Source: Channallabes apus (taxonomy: Eukaryota > Chordata > Actinopteri > Siluriformes > Clariidae). Taken from it: 64,000 nt of DNA. This document shows positions 47,266 through 59,148 of the stretch, in pieces. The translations under genes and the position numbers were made by a program. The DNA is taken from contig CM060114.1 in the NCBI GenBank assembly GCA_030522415.1, positions 28,090,804-28,154,803 of the forward strand, written 5' to 3'. Every line of letters starts with the position of its first letter. The stretch's first letter is position 1. Below the pieces are notes generated by a model. It did not search any database. It was not told the DNA's origin and saw only the letters and a list, made by a program, of their open reading frames with translations.

Positions 47266-50200
47266 ATCCATCCATCCATCCATTTTCTTCCGCTTATCCG
47301 AGATCGGGTCGCGGGGGCAGCAGCTTCAGCAGGGATGCCCAGACTTCCCTCTCCCTGGCCACTTCTTCCAGCTCTTCCGGGGGGATCCCAAGGCGTTCCC
47401 AGGCCAGCCGAGAGACATAGTCCCTCCAGCGTGTCCTGGGTCTTCCCCGGGGTCTCTTTCCGGTGGGGCGTGTCCAGAACACCTCACAAGGGAGGCGTCC
47501 AGGGGGCATCCTAAATATTCAATTCAATTCAATTCAGTTTTATTTGTATAGCGCTTTTAACAATTGACATTGTCTCAAAACAGCTTTACACAATCAAAAT
47601 AATTATTTAAGTTTGTATGGAATGTGAATGTGTATGAATCAAAATGTTCAGATATTCCCTGGTGAGCAAGCCCGAGGGCGACAGTGGCAAGGAAAAACTC
47701 CCTGAGACGGTAATAGGAAGAAACCTTGAGAGGAACCAGACTCGACAGGGAACCCATCCTCATCTGGGTGAAACAGATAGCAGGAAATGATCTGCATTTA
47801 TACAGTGTTAAGTGTTAGGTTCAGCTATAATAGTTGATGTTAATTGATGTTATAATACTTGATGTAAAAGTCCAGTAGTTATTCGAGACTCAGATAGACT
47901 TGTAGAAAGTTCCAGTCCTGAACTATCGAATTGTCAAGTCCTCAGAGAAACAGCTGACCACACCAGTCGAGGCCAGAACCATCTTCTAAGTATAGAGAAT
48001 CATCCCCAGACACCAGACGCATCCTAAAGAGACACACGGGGCATCCATGATAGATTCCCAAGCCACTTCATCTGGCTCCTCTCGATGCGGAGGAGCAGCG
48101 GCTCTACTCTGAGCCCCTCCCGGATGACTGAGCTTCTCACCCTATCTCTAAGGGAGAGCCCAGACACCCTGCGGAGGAAACTAATTTTGGCCGCTTGTAT
48201 TCGCGATCTTGTTCTTTCGGTCACTACCCACAGCTCATGACCATAGGTGAGGGTAGGAACGTAGATCGACCGGTAAATTGAGAGCTTTGCCTTTTGGCTC
48301 GGCTCCTTCTTCACCACGACGGACCGATACAGAGCCCGCATCACTGCAGATGCTGCCCCGTCGATCTCCCGTTCCATTTTACCCTCACTCGTGAACAAGA
48401 CCCCAAAATACTTAAACTCCTCCACTTGGGGCAGGATCTCACTCCCAACCCTGAGAGGGCACTCCACCCTTTTCTGGCTGAGGACCATGGCCTCAGATTT
48501 GGAAGTGCTGATTCTCATTCCAGCCGCTTCACACTCGGCTGCGAACCGATCCAGTGAGAGCTGTAGGTCGCAGGATGATGAGGCCAACAGAACAACGTCA
48601 TCTGCAAAAAGCAGTGACCCAATCCTGAGCCCACCAAACTGTACCCCCTCAACACCCTGGCTGTGCCTAGAAATCCTGTCCATAAAAATTATGAACAGGA
48701 TCGGTGACAAAGGGCAGCCCTGTCAGAGTCCTACTCTCACCGGAAACAGGTCCGACTTACTACCGGCAATGCGGACCAAGCTCCGACACCGGTTGTACAG
48801 GGACCGGACAGCCCTTAACAGGGAATCCTATATCCCATACTCCCGGAGTACCCCCCCACAGGACTCCCCGAGGGACACGGTCGAATGCCTTCTCCAAGTC
48901 CACAAAGCACATGTAGACTGGTTGGGCAAACTCCCATGCCCCCTCCAGGACCCTGCTAAGGGTGTAGAGCTGGTTCACTGTTCCGCGACCTGGATGAAAA
49001 CCACACTGCTCCTCCTGAATCCGAGGTTCGACTAACCGACGGACCCTCTTTTCCAGGACCCCTGAATAGACTTTCCCGGGGAGGCTGAGGAGTGTGATCC
49101 CTCTGTAGTTGGAACACACTCTCCGGTCCCCCTTCTTGAAGAGGGGGACCACCACCCCAGTTTGCCAGTCCAGAGGCACTGTCCCTGATGTCCATGCAAT
49201 GTTGCAGAGACGTGTCATCCATGACAGCCCTACAACATCCAGAGCCTTGAGGAACTCCTGGCAGAACTCTGGGCGGCCCCGCCACCACGGAGCTTTTTGA
49301 TCACCTCGGCAACCTCGGCCCCAGAGATGGAAGAGTCCACCTCTATGTCTCCAGACTCTGCTTCCTCATCGGAAGGCATGTTGGTGGAATTAAGGAGGTC
49401 TTCGAAGTACTCCCCCCACCGACCTACAACGTCCCGAGTCGAGGTCAGCAGCGCACCATCCCCACTATACACTGTGTTGACCGTGCACTGCTTTCCCCTC
49501 CTGAGACGCCAGATGGTGGACCAGAATCTCTTCGAAGCCGTCTGGAAGTCATTCTCCATGGCCTCCCTAAACTCCTCCCACGCCCGGGTTTTTGCCTCAG
49601 CAACCACCGAAGCCGCATTCCGCTTGGCCTGTCGGAGTGCCGGAGTGCCACCAGCCAAAAAGGCCCGGTAAGACTCCTTCTTCAGGTTCTTCAGCTTGAT
49701 GGCATCCCGGCCACAGCTCCGGTCGGCCGCCTCGACATTGGAGGCGCGGAACATAGTCCATTCGGACTCAATGTCCCCCACCTCCCCCAGGACGTGGTTG
49801 AAGCTTTGCCGGAGGTGGGAGTTGAAGCTCGTCCTGACAGGGGACTCTGCCAGACGTTCCCAGCAGACCCTCACAATACGTTTGGGTCTACCAGGCCTGA
49901 CCGGCATCCTACCCCGCCAACGAAGCCAACTCACCACCAGGTGGTGATCAGTTGACAGCTCCGCCCCTCTCTTCACCCGAGTGTCCAAGACATGTAGCCG
50001 CAAGTCCGACGACAGGACCACAAAGTCAATCATCGAACTGCGGCCTGCAGTGTTCTGGTGCCAGGTGCACATATGGACACCCTTATGCCTGAACATGGTG
50101 TTCGTTATGGACAATCCGTGACGAGCACAGAAGTCCAATAGCAAAACACCACTCTGGTTCAGATCGGGGGGCCCGTTCATCCCAATCACGCCCTTCCAGG

Positions 50201-51039
50201 TCTCACCGTCATTGCCCACGTGAGCATTGAAGTCCCTCAACCGAACGATGGAGTCCCCAGGAGGGACGTTCTCGAGCGCCCCCTCCAAAGACCCCAAAAA
50301 GGGCGGGTACTCCAAACTGCTGTTCGGCACATAAGCGCAAACAAAAGTAAGGATCCGTCCCCCCACCCGAAGGCGGAGGGAGGCCACCCTCTCGTCCACT
50401 GCAGTGAACCCCAATGTACAGGCCCCGAGCCGGGGGGCAATAAGTATGCCCACACCTGCTCGTCGCCTCTCACCGGTGGCAACTTCAGAGTAGAAGAGAG
50501 TCCAGCCCCTCTCAAGGAGACTGGTTCCAGAGTCCAAGCTGTGCATCAAGGTGAGTCCAACTATATCTAGCCCGAACTTCTCAACCTCAAGCACTAGCTC
50601 AGGCTCCTTCCCCGCCAGAGAGGTGACATTCCACGTCCCTAGAGCCAGCTTCTGCAGCCGAGGATCAGACCGCCAAGGCCCCTGTCTTCGGCCACCGCCC
50701 AGCTCACACGGCACCCGACCTCTTTGGCCCCTCCTACAGGTGGTGAGCCCATGGGAAGGGGGACCCACGTTGCCTCTTCGGGCTGTGCCCGGCCGGGCCC
50801 CATGGGTGCAGGCCCGACCACCAGGCGCTCGCCATCTGGCCCCACCTCCAAAAACGTTTTCCAATGGTTTTATTCATCATAAGAGGTCTTCTGAACCACT
50901 CTTTGTCTGTTCCCTCACCTAGGACCAGATTGCCATGGGTGACCCTGCCGGGGGCATGAAGCCCCCGACAACATAGCTCCCAGGATCATTGGGACACGCA
51001 AACCCCTCCACCACGATAAGGTGGTGATTCAAGGAGGGG
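47266..51039 (-). mobile_element. Near full-length RTE-like LINE
   Basis: Oriented on the - strand: 5' end near 51039, (ATGG)n 3' tail at 47266-47282. It is flanked by a 12-bp target duplication ACTATATGTTTC (47254-47265 and 51040-51051). The 5' frame (to about 49230) has a LINE endonuclease: LGTWNVTSL, a GDFN site changed to [15 protein letters not shown] and STDHH. The reverse transcriptase follows in broken frames: PLFKKGDRRVCSNYRGITLL, FVDLEKAFDRVPR, then LLFADDVVLL with an intact FADD catalytic box (about 48600). The C-terminal RTRWRDYVSRLAWERLG block sits near 47420. Without the L2 insert (47516-48049) it is about 3.24 kb. It sits antisense in syn3 intron 3. Confidence 0.92.
47516..48049 (-). 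mobile_element. L2 LINE 3' fragment inserted in the RTE element
   Basis: Matches 15161-15692 almost base for base, beginning with the (ATTCA)n tail and TATAGCGCTTTTAACAATTG and ending at GGGGCATCCATG. The RTE sequence breaks at CATCCTAAATA and resumes at ATAGATTCCC, so at most a three-base duplication (ATA) flanks it. This is a typical 5'-truncated L2 copy. Confidence 0.9.
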
Positions 51040-51160
51040 ACTATATGTTTCTTTGTTCCTAAATTTTTATTGATATTTTATTGTCATTTTTAGTGCTGTG
51101 AAGCACTTTGGTTCAACTTTGGTTGCTGTAAAGTGCTATATAAATAAATGTTGATTGATA
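51040..51160 (+). mobile_element. Older LINE, right part (3' tail)
   Basis: Resumes after the RTE element with the target duplication, then a T-rich 3' UTR and the tail block GTGCTGTGAAGCACTTTGG and TGCTATATAAATAAATGTTG. It ends about 33 bp before syn3 exon 4. Confidence 0.75.
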
Positions 51161-51193
51161 CAGTAATGACAAAGTGTGTGTATATTTTTCCAG

Positions 51194-51350
51194 GTCCTTC
51201 AAGCCCGATTTCATCCTAATTCGCCAGCATGCCTACAGCATGACCCCAGGAGAAGACTTCCGAAGCCTTGTGATTGGTCTGCAGTACGGCAGTGTGGCAA
51301 GCATCAACTCCCTGCACTCCATCTACAACTTCTGTAGCAAACCCTGGGTT
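51194..51350 (+). CDS. syn3: Synapsin III, coding exon 4
   Basis: A 157-bp exon completing Arg182 and encoding [20 protein letters not shown], then [20 protein letters not shown] and [12 protein letters not shown]. This is part of the domain C dimer and nucleotide-binding core. The acceptor is TTTTTCCAG|G and the donor GTT|GTAAGT, in phase 2 and out phase 0. The stretch [10 protein letters not shown] and NFCSKPWV match SYN3; SYN2 reads RHLIIGMQYA and NFCDKPWV there. Its upstream intron boundary is unusual: the 3' tail of a LINE and a TACAGTA footprint (51159-51165) lie within 35 bases of the acceptor. Confidence 0.94.
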
Positions 51351-51945
51351 GTAAGTGACTCTTCATCAAATAGTACAATGCACAATTCACTGTATCAACG
51401 AGCTGAAAAAGCAGATATTTAAAAAAATTATATTTACATAGACCCCAAAATTCTAATAATAATGAGAAAAATAATCGCTGAATTGGCATAAAAATGTCTC
51501 ATGTGAATACCTAAGTCGCATAAGTCTGATCTGATCTGCATGATCTGTTCCACAAGTAAATATTAGCCATGTAAACACGTGATCTGTTTCTCTCTTCTTG
51601 GAATGAATATATTCTTTCTGCACGTTTCTCCTACATGAGTACTGTATATCTAACCAATCATACAGTAGATGAGAATCGATTCTTGTAACTAATCATCATG
51701 TGGGGTTTATCAGAAAAAAATGGTAAGCCTATTCACAGAGTTGGAAAGCAAAACAACTTCTACCTCCTCTTCTTATCTTATTTTCCAGCAGTGGGAAAAC
51801 GTTATATTCTGATTAAATGCTTTGTCCTTGTAAACACACTTCTTATCAAATCACAGCATCCATGTGAAATCGTTCCATGTGAGTTGGAATCCCTGTTCAG
51901 TTGGATCAAAGTAATATTGTTCATGTAAATCCACCTACCGATATA
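51351..51945. other. 5' part of syn3 intron 4
   Basis: No repeat family recognised. Heptamers occur at 51640 and 51661. Confidence 0.45.
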
Positions 51946-53145
51946 CAGTGTTGTGAAAAACTATTTGCCCCAGTTCTCTCACTTAAATGATTCAGGTCAC
52001 CAACTAATTTTAATATTACACAAAGATAACCAGAGTAAATACAAAATGCAGGTTTTAAATGATTATTCTATTTATAAAGGGAAAAAAGCTGTCCAAACCT
52101 GCCTGGCCCTGTGTGAAAAAGTAATTGCTGCTAAACCTAATCACTGGTTGTGCCACCCTTGGCGACAACAACTGCAATCAAGCATTTACGATAACTGGCA
52201 GTGAGTCTTTCACATCGCTGTGGAGGAATTTTGGCCCGCTCTTCTATGCGGAATTGTTTTAATTCAGCCACGCTGAAGGGTTTTCGAGCGTGAACGACCT
52301 GTTTTTGTTTTGTTTTTTGTTTTGTTCTTTCGAGCCATTCAGACGTGGACTTGCTCGCTCATTTTAGATAATTGTCCTACTGCTTAACCAAAGTGCGCTT
52401 GAGCTTGAAGTGATAAACTGATGGCCGGACATGATCCTTCAGGATTTTCTGGTCGAGCGCAGACTTCATGGTTCCATCAGTTATAGCAAGGAGTCCAGGT
52501 TCTGAAGCTGTAAACCCCCAGACCATCACACTACCACCACGTTTACTATTGGTACGATGTTCTTTTTATGAAAAGCTGTGATAGGTTTACTCCAGATCTA
52601 ACAGGACGCACCCCAACTTTTGTCACATCAGTCCACAGAGTATTTACCCAAAAGTCTTGGTGATAATGAAGATATTTTTTAGCAAATGTGAGACGAGGCT
52701 TTGTGTTCTTTTTGGTCAGCAGTGGCTTTCTCCTTGGGACTCTATCATGGATGCCATTTTTGCCCCAGTCTCTTTCTTATGGTTGAATCAAGAGCACTTA
52801 TCATAACTGAGACCTTACTTACCATAAGTGAGGTCTGCAGTACTTTAGATGTTTTTCTGGGTTCTTTTATGAGCTCCTGGATGAGTTGTCATTGTGCTAT
52901 GGGGTCATTTTGGTAGACCGACCATTCCTGGGAAGGTTCACCATTGTTCCAAGTATTCTCCATTTGTGGTTCGCTGTAGTCCTAAAGCCTTATAAATGGC
53001 TTTGTAACCCTTTTCAGACTAATGCATGCCAATTACTTTGTTTCTCATTACTTTTTCACATAGCAGGTTTAGGCAGCTTTTTTCCCTTAATAAATGAAAT
53101 CATCATTCAAAAACTGCAGTTTTAAAATTTACTCTGGGTAAACAG
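51946..53145 (-). mobile_element. Tc1-like relic, inverted
   Basis: The left terminus CAGTGTTGTGAAAAACTATT and the inner motif CTGTGTGAAAAAGTAATTGC (about 52110) match the IR/DR motifs of the Tc1 at 15028-20369. On the - strand, transposase remains run from the C-terminus (near 52130-52290) to the middle (near 52440-52600, with GGTAGTGTGATGGTCTGGGG) and further 5' parts near 52640-52900. Frames are broken and the N-terminal half is scrambled. Confidence 0.75.
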
Positions 53146-53375
53146 TGAGTAGCTAAAGAGATTGATCTCTGCTGTTGATCTGTTTTGATCAGTTGACTTG
53201 TTAATCACTAGTAGTGGTGATTATATAGATGCTAAAAACCCCATCTCAGACGCTTGTACTTCTGGTAGTTTTATTGATCTGAACAGGGAACTCTGAATCT
53301 TTCCCTGCATAAATCTTTCAAACAATTTTTCAAACTGTTTTGGTGATTTATTATAATTTTTTTTTGTGTTTGCAG

Positions 53376-53465
53376 TTTGCTCATATGATCAAACTCTACC
53401 ATGACTTGGGTCCAGAGAAATTCCCTCTGAACGAGCAAACGTTCTTCCCGAACCACACTCAGATG
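53376..53465 (+). CDS. syn3: Synapsin III, coding exon 5
   Basis: A 90-bp exon in phase 0 at both ends (TTTGCAG|TTT and ATG|GTGAGT), encoding FAHMIKLYHDLGPEKFPLNE and QTFFPNHTQM of domain C. Mammalian SYN3 reads FSQLIKIFHSLGPEKFPLVE here, and the GPEKFPL and QTFFPNH motifs are typical. Joined exons 1 to 5 give 264 codons without a stop. The remaining exons are beyond 64000, on the far side of TIMP3, as in the human SYN3 locus, where TIMP3 sits in the following intron. Confidence 0.94.
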
Positions 53466-53689
53466 GTGAGTCTCTCCTTCATTTTAACAAGCTTCCCAGA
53501 CCACTTATTGTGTATCGATTCATTATTAAGCATCGATTCATACGCAAGTAAGATACAAAAACAAACTTGACTTGTTTATTTCGACGTTGAATCTGATATA
53601 ATATACATACACTCTGCCACAATGTAGGCAGGCATTCATCTTTATTTAAAGTATAAACATACATTTAGTTAAATAGGACATGTTCACAA

Positions 53690-56633
53690 ATGCAATTTTT
53701 ATTAAATCTTTATTATAAAAATATAAAAAGAGAAATTAAAAATCATAACATTTTCTGTAAGCTTCTACAAGAAAGACATTTCCCCTTACAAATCAGTGTA
53801 CACACAAACACATATGCAAACACACACACTGGAACACACACACTGTACATTTAAAAAAAAAAAAAAAAATCTATTAATTAAATTCAAGACATGATTGACT
53901 GCAAGGTGTGTAAAAAGACGGTATTTTACACGAGCGTAAAGTGGGGGAGACTAAGACGCCTCAGGCTTTTTTCAACACGGTTAATATTTGGAATAAACAC
54001 GGTGGATTTTATCTCATAAGCCTGTCTGCGAACAATACAAGGAGTTAAAAATAATCTTGAAAAACATTTATCTGTTTCGGTTTGCTTGAGGATAGAGGTT
54101 ATAATTCTGTACTGTACATTTCATGTGAACTTATCTACCAAAGAGATCTTAGTCTCATACAGAGGAATGAACTGAAGATACTGTCGAGAGTGAATACTAT
54201 AAAATGGAGAAAAAAACAAAAGCTTAACAACACAAATCAGATTTTTTTCAAATAGATCAATATCTTTACAGAAATATTGAATCCATAATTAATACCAAAA
54301 TTAAAACCTCTGTTTGTGTGCTGTATGTTAGTACCAGCCAGCTCATTCTCCAGGACAGAAGTACCATCACAAGTAACACTATTAATAACATCACCATCAT
54401 TGTACTGTTGTACATATAGGACTTTTTTCTTTTCTTTTTTTTTGTCTTTAGTCTTTTTTAAAACTAACTCCTGGCGCAGGCTTGACTTTTGGTTCTGGGA
54501 TGTCCACTGGATTTTGTAGCCTTTTCTTGTCGCACACTATGGGGTAAGTTTCTCAGTCCAGATTACGTTCGGTCATGAATACAAATCAGCGCAGGCAGAG
54601 AGCTGAATTTGTGTGGACCATTCTGTGTAGATAACATTAAACTGAAACGCTAATGGTTGGAAATATACTCCCTGTATAGTGAGCGTATTTTGTCCAAATA
54701 CCTGCCTATATACTACACGTGTTACTGGAGAATTCCAGTAGGGGGCACACCGGATAGTTCAATAAGATACAGTAGGTATCTGATTAAACACTCGAGTAGG
54801 GTTAGGGTTTTGACATGCATATTTAATCCCTGTGCATTCGGGATAAAAATCAGCACGGATCGCCTGATACGATATTATCACGATACCTCGGTGCAGATAC
54901 GATTTGTATTGCGTTTCTGTAATTATCACGATTTTATAAATATCTTAATTCAACGTTAGATTTTGGTACAATTTTAAACAACTTTCGAAAATAATTTGCC
55001 TGTATGACACATGATGCTGTCCATGTGTGAATAGTTTAGAGAACACCCCCTGTAGGATTTTAGAGGAACTGCAAAGTTTTGCTACCTTAAATGCAAAAAT
55101 ATTTAAATTTCAATATTAAAAATAGATTTTGAATTTAGTCTGACGATAAATGAATCGCCACATTAAAGAACTGCGATATGTAACTGAAACGATTTCCCCC
55201 CCATTTTCTACTTGGCACTTTGCTCTGTGCTACTGTTTTAATGAATATTCCATCTAGCCGGGATGTTGTGTTAATTTCTGAGGAAGTGCACACACGATTG
55301 CAGGATGCGCGAGGCAGTCGTCATGTGCATACGTACGCGTAGTTGAAAGCAAGTACATTTCCACCCTAACTTGTTAAATGTAACATGGATTTAATTCAAC
55401 ATTCACAATCAACAACAACAGAGGTTTTAGTCAGGTCATCATTTCTTAGCTTATACCATGAAGAGCGAGTAACAAATAAAAAAATAACTAAAAGCTCTGT
55501 TCAAGAAAAACAAAACAACTGTTCCCCACAAAAGTGTTCTATGCGCTTTCTTTCTTTTTTTTTTTCTTGTTGATTTGAAAAAATATACATTATTACTCTG
55601 TTATTAATTATGACTATTCGAACGAACGGGAAAAAAATACTTTGAATGCAGAAGATTATATTAGGAGAGTTGTACAACTACAGCATGAAGCAGGAGGCAG
55701 GCAAAAAGGACCACTTACAGTATAAATAAGATATTATACAGCATACATGGTGGATCTATACAGTTATTCATATTCGTTCTAAATAATAAAAAAAAATAAC
55801 ACTTCTGAATGAGGACCGGTATTGCTTTTATAAATTATTGGATCAGAATCATGTATTGAACAGTAAGCATGATATACTGTACAGTATTATCATGTAGGTG
55901 TACGGTCTCTACACCCGCTGTGTTAAGTGATGCTGTGTTTGTCACCCAACCCTTTTCACAGTAACACTTATTGCTTTAGATCGGCGTGAAGGAAGTGTCC
56001 AAATGTTTCGATCGATTATACAAAGGCAGCAGCTAAGAAAGCGCGTTAAGTGCACTCTCGAAGGAAACTAAAGGGGGGAGGCAAGAAATACTCAAGGAAT
56101 TAAATCACAATTAATTGAACTGTTTTAATCTGAATATTGAAAGTGTCATGGTCTAGGAAGGCAATATGGAGTTATACATACCTGTAGCAATGAATACAAA
56201 GAGTCCATCATCATGCCAGTACACAAATACATACTGATATGATTTATAGGACATTTCTCTCTGTCAGACTTTTGGCTGTAATTATGTCCCAAATTGTAAT
56301 GACTATTAGGATTGTTTTTACCCTGATTTATTTCTTGTCTCTTCCCCCTTTGACGCGTCCTTTGAGATCTTTAACTGCTCGGTGTGCGTCTCCGTGGACG
56401 ACTGGGCCACAGCGTCAAATATGCAACTAGTATGAATTCAAACACAGGTACGGTTCACCTCTAAAGTGCTACCACAGGCAATGAAATTGTCATTCAGCAC
56501 GATCTGAATTATTTCCGTATCCCTGGAAACAAGGAAGGAAAACATTTTTTGGGGGACAAAAAAAAAAAACAACAATGATTGCTTTGATGGTTATTGGGGG
56601 GAGAAAAAGGATTTTTTTTAAAAAAACAGTATT
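53690..56633 (-). other. timp3: Possible timp3 3' UTR
   Basis: Mammalian TIMP3 has a very long 3' UTR. On the - strand, the strongest candidate ends are the AATAAA signals at 53709-53714 and 53698-53703, which would give a UTR of about 2.9 kb ending about 230 bp from syn3 exon 5. A repeat copy at about 54800-55260 lies inside, and other AATAAA words occur nearer the stop, so the true UTR may be shorter. Transcript data would decide. Heptamers occur at 54110, 54768, 55716, 55875 and 55880. Confidence 0.35.
54800..55260 (-). repeat. Dispersed hAT-like repeat, third copy
   Basis: Contains GATACGATATTATCACGATA wording and, inverted, the block GTAGGATTTTAGAGGAACTG that corresponds to CAGTTCCTCTATGATCCTGC in the copy at 11274-11600. 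The ends are not defined. Confidence 0.4.
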
Positions 56634-56831
56634 TTAGGGATCTGTGGTGTTCATGTTGGTTTTGTCACGAGATGTCATGCCTCGGTACCAGCTGCAGTAG
56701 CCCTCTTTCTGCTGGATGCAGGCGTAGTGCCGTGACTGGTAGCCCGGATAGCCGAAGTGCGACAACATGTCCGTCCACAGGCACTCGTGCTTCGAGGTCA
56801 CGAAGCAGGGCAAGTAGTGGCAGGGCTTAAT
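56634..56831 (-). CDS. timp3: TIMP3, last coding exon
   Basis: A 198-bp coding part, phase 0 at entry (acceptor TATCTCCAG|ATT), ending at TAA (56634-56636). It encodes [40 protein letters not shown] and [12 protein letters not shown], then a short tail NMNTTDP. This is most of the C-terminal TIMP domain, with its cysteines in the family spacing. TIMP3 inhibits matrix metalloproteinases and ADAM/ADAMTS proteases and stays bound to extracellular matrix. The N-T-T sequon near the C-terminus sits where human TIMP3 has its N-glycosylation site (NATDP). In people, Sorsby fundus dystrophy variants cluster in this exon. No inactivating change is seen. Confidence 0.95.
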   Translation of the reverse strand: MKPCHYLPCFVTSKHECLWTDMLSHFGYPGYQSRHYACIQQKEGYCSWYRGMTSRDKTNMNTTDP

Positions 56832-57780
56832 CTGGAGATAAAACAGAGGAGTTTAAACTTAGATCAGATGTGGGAAAAGAAATGTGACTGAGTAAACAGA
56901 CAAACTAGAAATAAAGTCTATCACTTATACTGTATACAAGTCATGAAGTCCTTGATGGATGGGGGAGGCACAAAACTCAGCTGACATCGTATCGTTATGG
57001 ATATTCGCATTGGTGGATTTTGTCAGTATGATCTGGCAACCCTGTCTTGATTGAGCATGAATACAATTAAAATCTGAGGTTTAAATGCATGGCGGACTAA
57101 TGTGCGGCCATCGGTATGACAGGCCAAGGATCAACACCCATACTGACATGTTTACCACAAGCCTCTGTGTGTGTGTGTGTGTGTGTGTGTGTTACACTGT
57201 TTCTTTAGCATCGTTATGAGTCTATGGTCCTCAAATCACAACAGACTTAATAGTTTATATCTAGTTTATAAAGGTAATTAATTCCTATTGTTTAGTTAAA
57301 TTGGTGTTCCAGGGAGATTCAGTACCATGAACGATGATCAAAGTGCAATTCGTCACTAGCCTAAAAGTCTTTGTATAGACTCTGATTTGAAACAGAGCAG
57401 TGAGATGTTTCAGTAACTTCTAACTACGTACGAACAGGGATAGGAATTAGTAATTATGGTGCGGTTTAGTGCTTTTTCGCATCCTTTTATAACGGCATTC
57501 GTTTGGACATGCTACGACTCTTTAGCGCCCGAAACGTCATTAAACTCCTTGTTTATTTCTAACACTTTCTTTAGCTGGTATGGGCACTATTGGTGTAAAA
57601 CCACTAATTAAATCAAATGGCTTAATTGTTTTTGCAGGCTCTCTCTCTTTTTTGCAGGCCACTGGGTGGGTACAGAGAATTAAGCTCTGCGGTGTACACT
57701 GTAATTTACTTGACTGAAGATTTTTCTTGTTATCTAAAAGAAAATAGCTAAAATGTCTGCGTTAATCCGCGTCCACTCAC
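56832..57780. other. timp3: timp3 intron 4
   Basis: A 949-bp intron (donor GTGAGT at 57780, acceptor CTCCAG at 56832 on the - strand). It contains a (GT)n tract at 57168-57191 and no recognised transposon. One heptamer lies at 56928. Confidence 0.85.
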
Positions 57781-57902
57781 CCTGCAGTTGCATCCCAGCT
57801 GGTAGCGATGGTTCATTCCTTTTTTCTGAGCGAGGGACAGGCGTTCCCACCTCTCGTTGAAGTTGCAGAGCCCCGTGTAAACCTTTCCGTCGTACACGCG
57901 AC
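57781..57902 (-). CDS. timp3: TIMP3, coding exon 4
   Basis: A 122-bp exon encoding the end of the N-terminal inhibitory domain and the start of the C-terminal domain: [20 protein letters not shown], then [20 protein letters not shown]. It enters after one base of a glycine codon (acceptor CATCCTAG|GT) and leaves in phase 0 at AGG|GTGAGT. The RVYDGK.YTGLCNF and LGCNC motifs are TIMP3-typical. The exon length agrees with the conserved TIMP gene structure. Confidence 0.95.
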
Positions 57903-59036
57903 CTAGGATGGAGAAAGAAATTCGAACGATTATTATATGACATTTCGTGCATTCTTTCACTGTGTTATTTGCTTAGTTCAGATCCATGGCGCAGTAATGT
58001 TGCACTGAGTGAACTGCCTTCCTCTGCAGTATTTCATGATTCTCGAAAGGTCCTTTAACAGTTATTTTTAGCTTTGCGCTGTTTGTGGCTTATCGCCTAT
58101 GACAGGATCCCGAACTCTGCAACAGGTGCAGTGACCGAGCTCTGCAGCACGGCAGCGGACTAAAACCGTGACCGCGCACCCGTCCCCTCGAGGTAGCTTA
58201 TCCTTACAGCCAGATTATTTTAGACGCAGGTCTGGAACGAGATCTTATCTCGAGTGGAGCGTGCAGCGACAAAGCTCGTCATGTGGAAAGCACATGATCG
58301 GAGGAACACGTTCATGCTGGCTGAGTTAAAAAAGCACATAAACAGAACTCACAACAAACTCCTGGGAAACTCCGACTCGGTTATGGATGTAAACAACATA
58401 AATGGTGGTGGTGTTGTTGTTGTGTGTGTAAAAGGGAGCTAGAGAGAGGTGAACTGTGTATCTGTACGTGATGGGTGTGTGATTCTTTCCAGCCAATCAG
58501 CAACAATGAAAACCTTATGTGTTTAGCTTTTCCTTATGCAAGACGTTCTCGTGTGCCTCGCCACCGAATGTACATTGGATGAAATTCCGCCGGTGTTTGT
58601 TTTCTGCAAGCGAAGCGTGGCTTGTTTGCGAAGCTTGAAAAAGATGCGGTCATGCTCTGCTTATAACGTTAAAATAAGTCCAATCTGCCCCTCCTGTCAA
58701 CTTCCTGCCAATTGTTAAATGCGTGCGGAGAACTTTTTTACTCTTTTTTTTTTTTTTTTTTTTTTTATTCCAGTGAAATGGCAAACCGTTCTCTTCTCTG
58801 GGGAACGTCAAGGGAGGGAAATTTCGCCTTGCGGTCATGTGTGTAATAGAGGACTTTTGTTGTGTGTCGTTGGTTTAGAGGGATGGTGCTTTAAAGGCAA
58901 ACAAAAGGCTGCCATGAGTAACCTGTTTTGCATATACACTTGAGCATGCAAAAAACAACGAATCACAGATGGAACGCTCTGCTTTACATGCGTCAAAGGT
59001 TTAACGGTTCTACAGTACAGTATGTCTGAAACTTAC
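57903..59036. other. timp3: timp3 intron 3
   Basis: An 1134-bp intron (donor GTAAGT at 59036). A poly(T) run lies at 58745-58766. The part 58080-58330 is comparatively GC-rich and repeat-free. Two overlapping heptamers lie at 59011-59022, only about 15 bases inside the donor of exon 3. Confidence 0.8.
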
Positions 59037-59148
59037 CTGTGATCAAGTACTGGTACTTGTTAATGTCAAACTTGACTCCGCACAGACTCTCTGAAGCGTC
59101 CGTGTAAACGTGCTGGACGTGCTGAATTTTGTTGAATCCTTTGTACAT
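59037..59148 (-). CDS. timp3: TIMP3, coding exon 3
   Basis: A 112-bp exon encoding [20 protein letters not shown], then [18 protein letters not shown] with the last glycine split. It is part of the N-terminal netrin-like domain that binds the protease active site. The acceptor is CTCTTCCAG|ATG and the donor ACAG|GTAAGT. SLCG and the KYQYL block are conserved across TIMPs. The internal ATG at the exon start is not an initiator: the exon continues the frame from exon 2. Confidence 0.95.

Noticed and set aside
49297..49671. Open frames of 60 to 214 codons on the + strand across 48294-50922
   Set aside because: They are antisense to the RTE-like LINE coding region and reflect its GC-rich codon use, not genes.
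59146..59148. ATG at the start of timp3 exon 3 as a translation start
   Set aside because: It directly follows a splice acceptor and continues the frame of exon 2, as in other TIMP genes.
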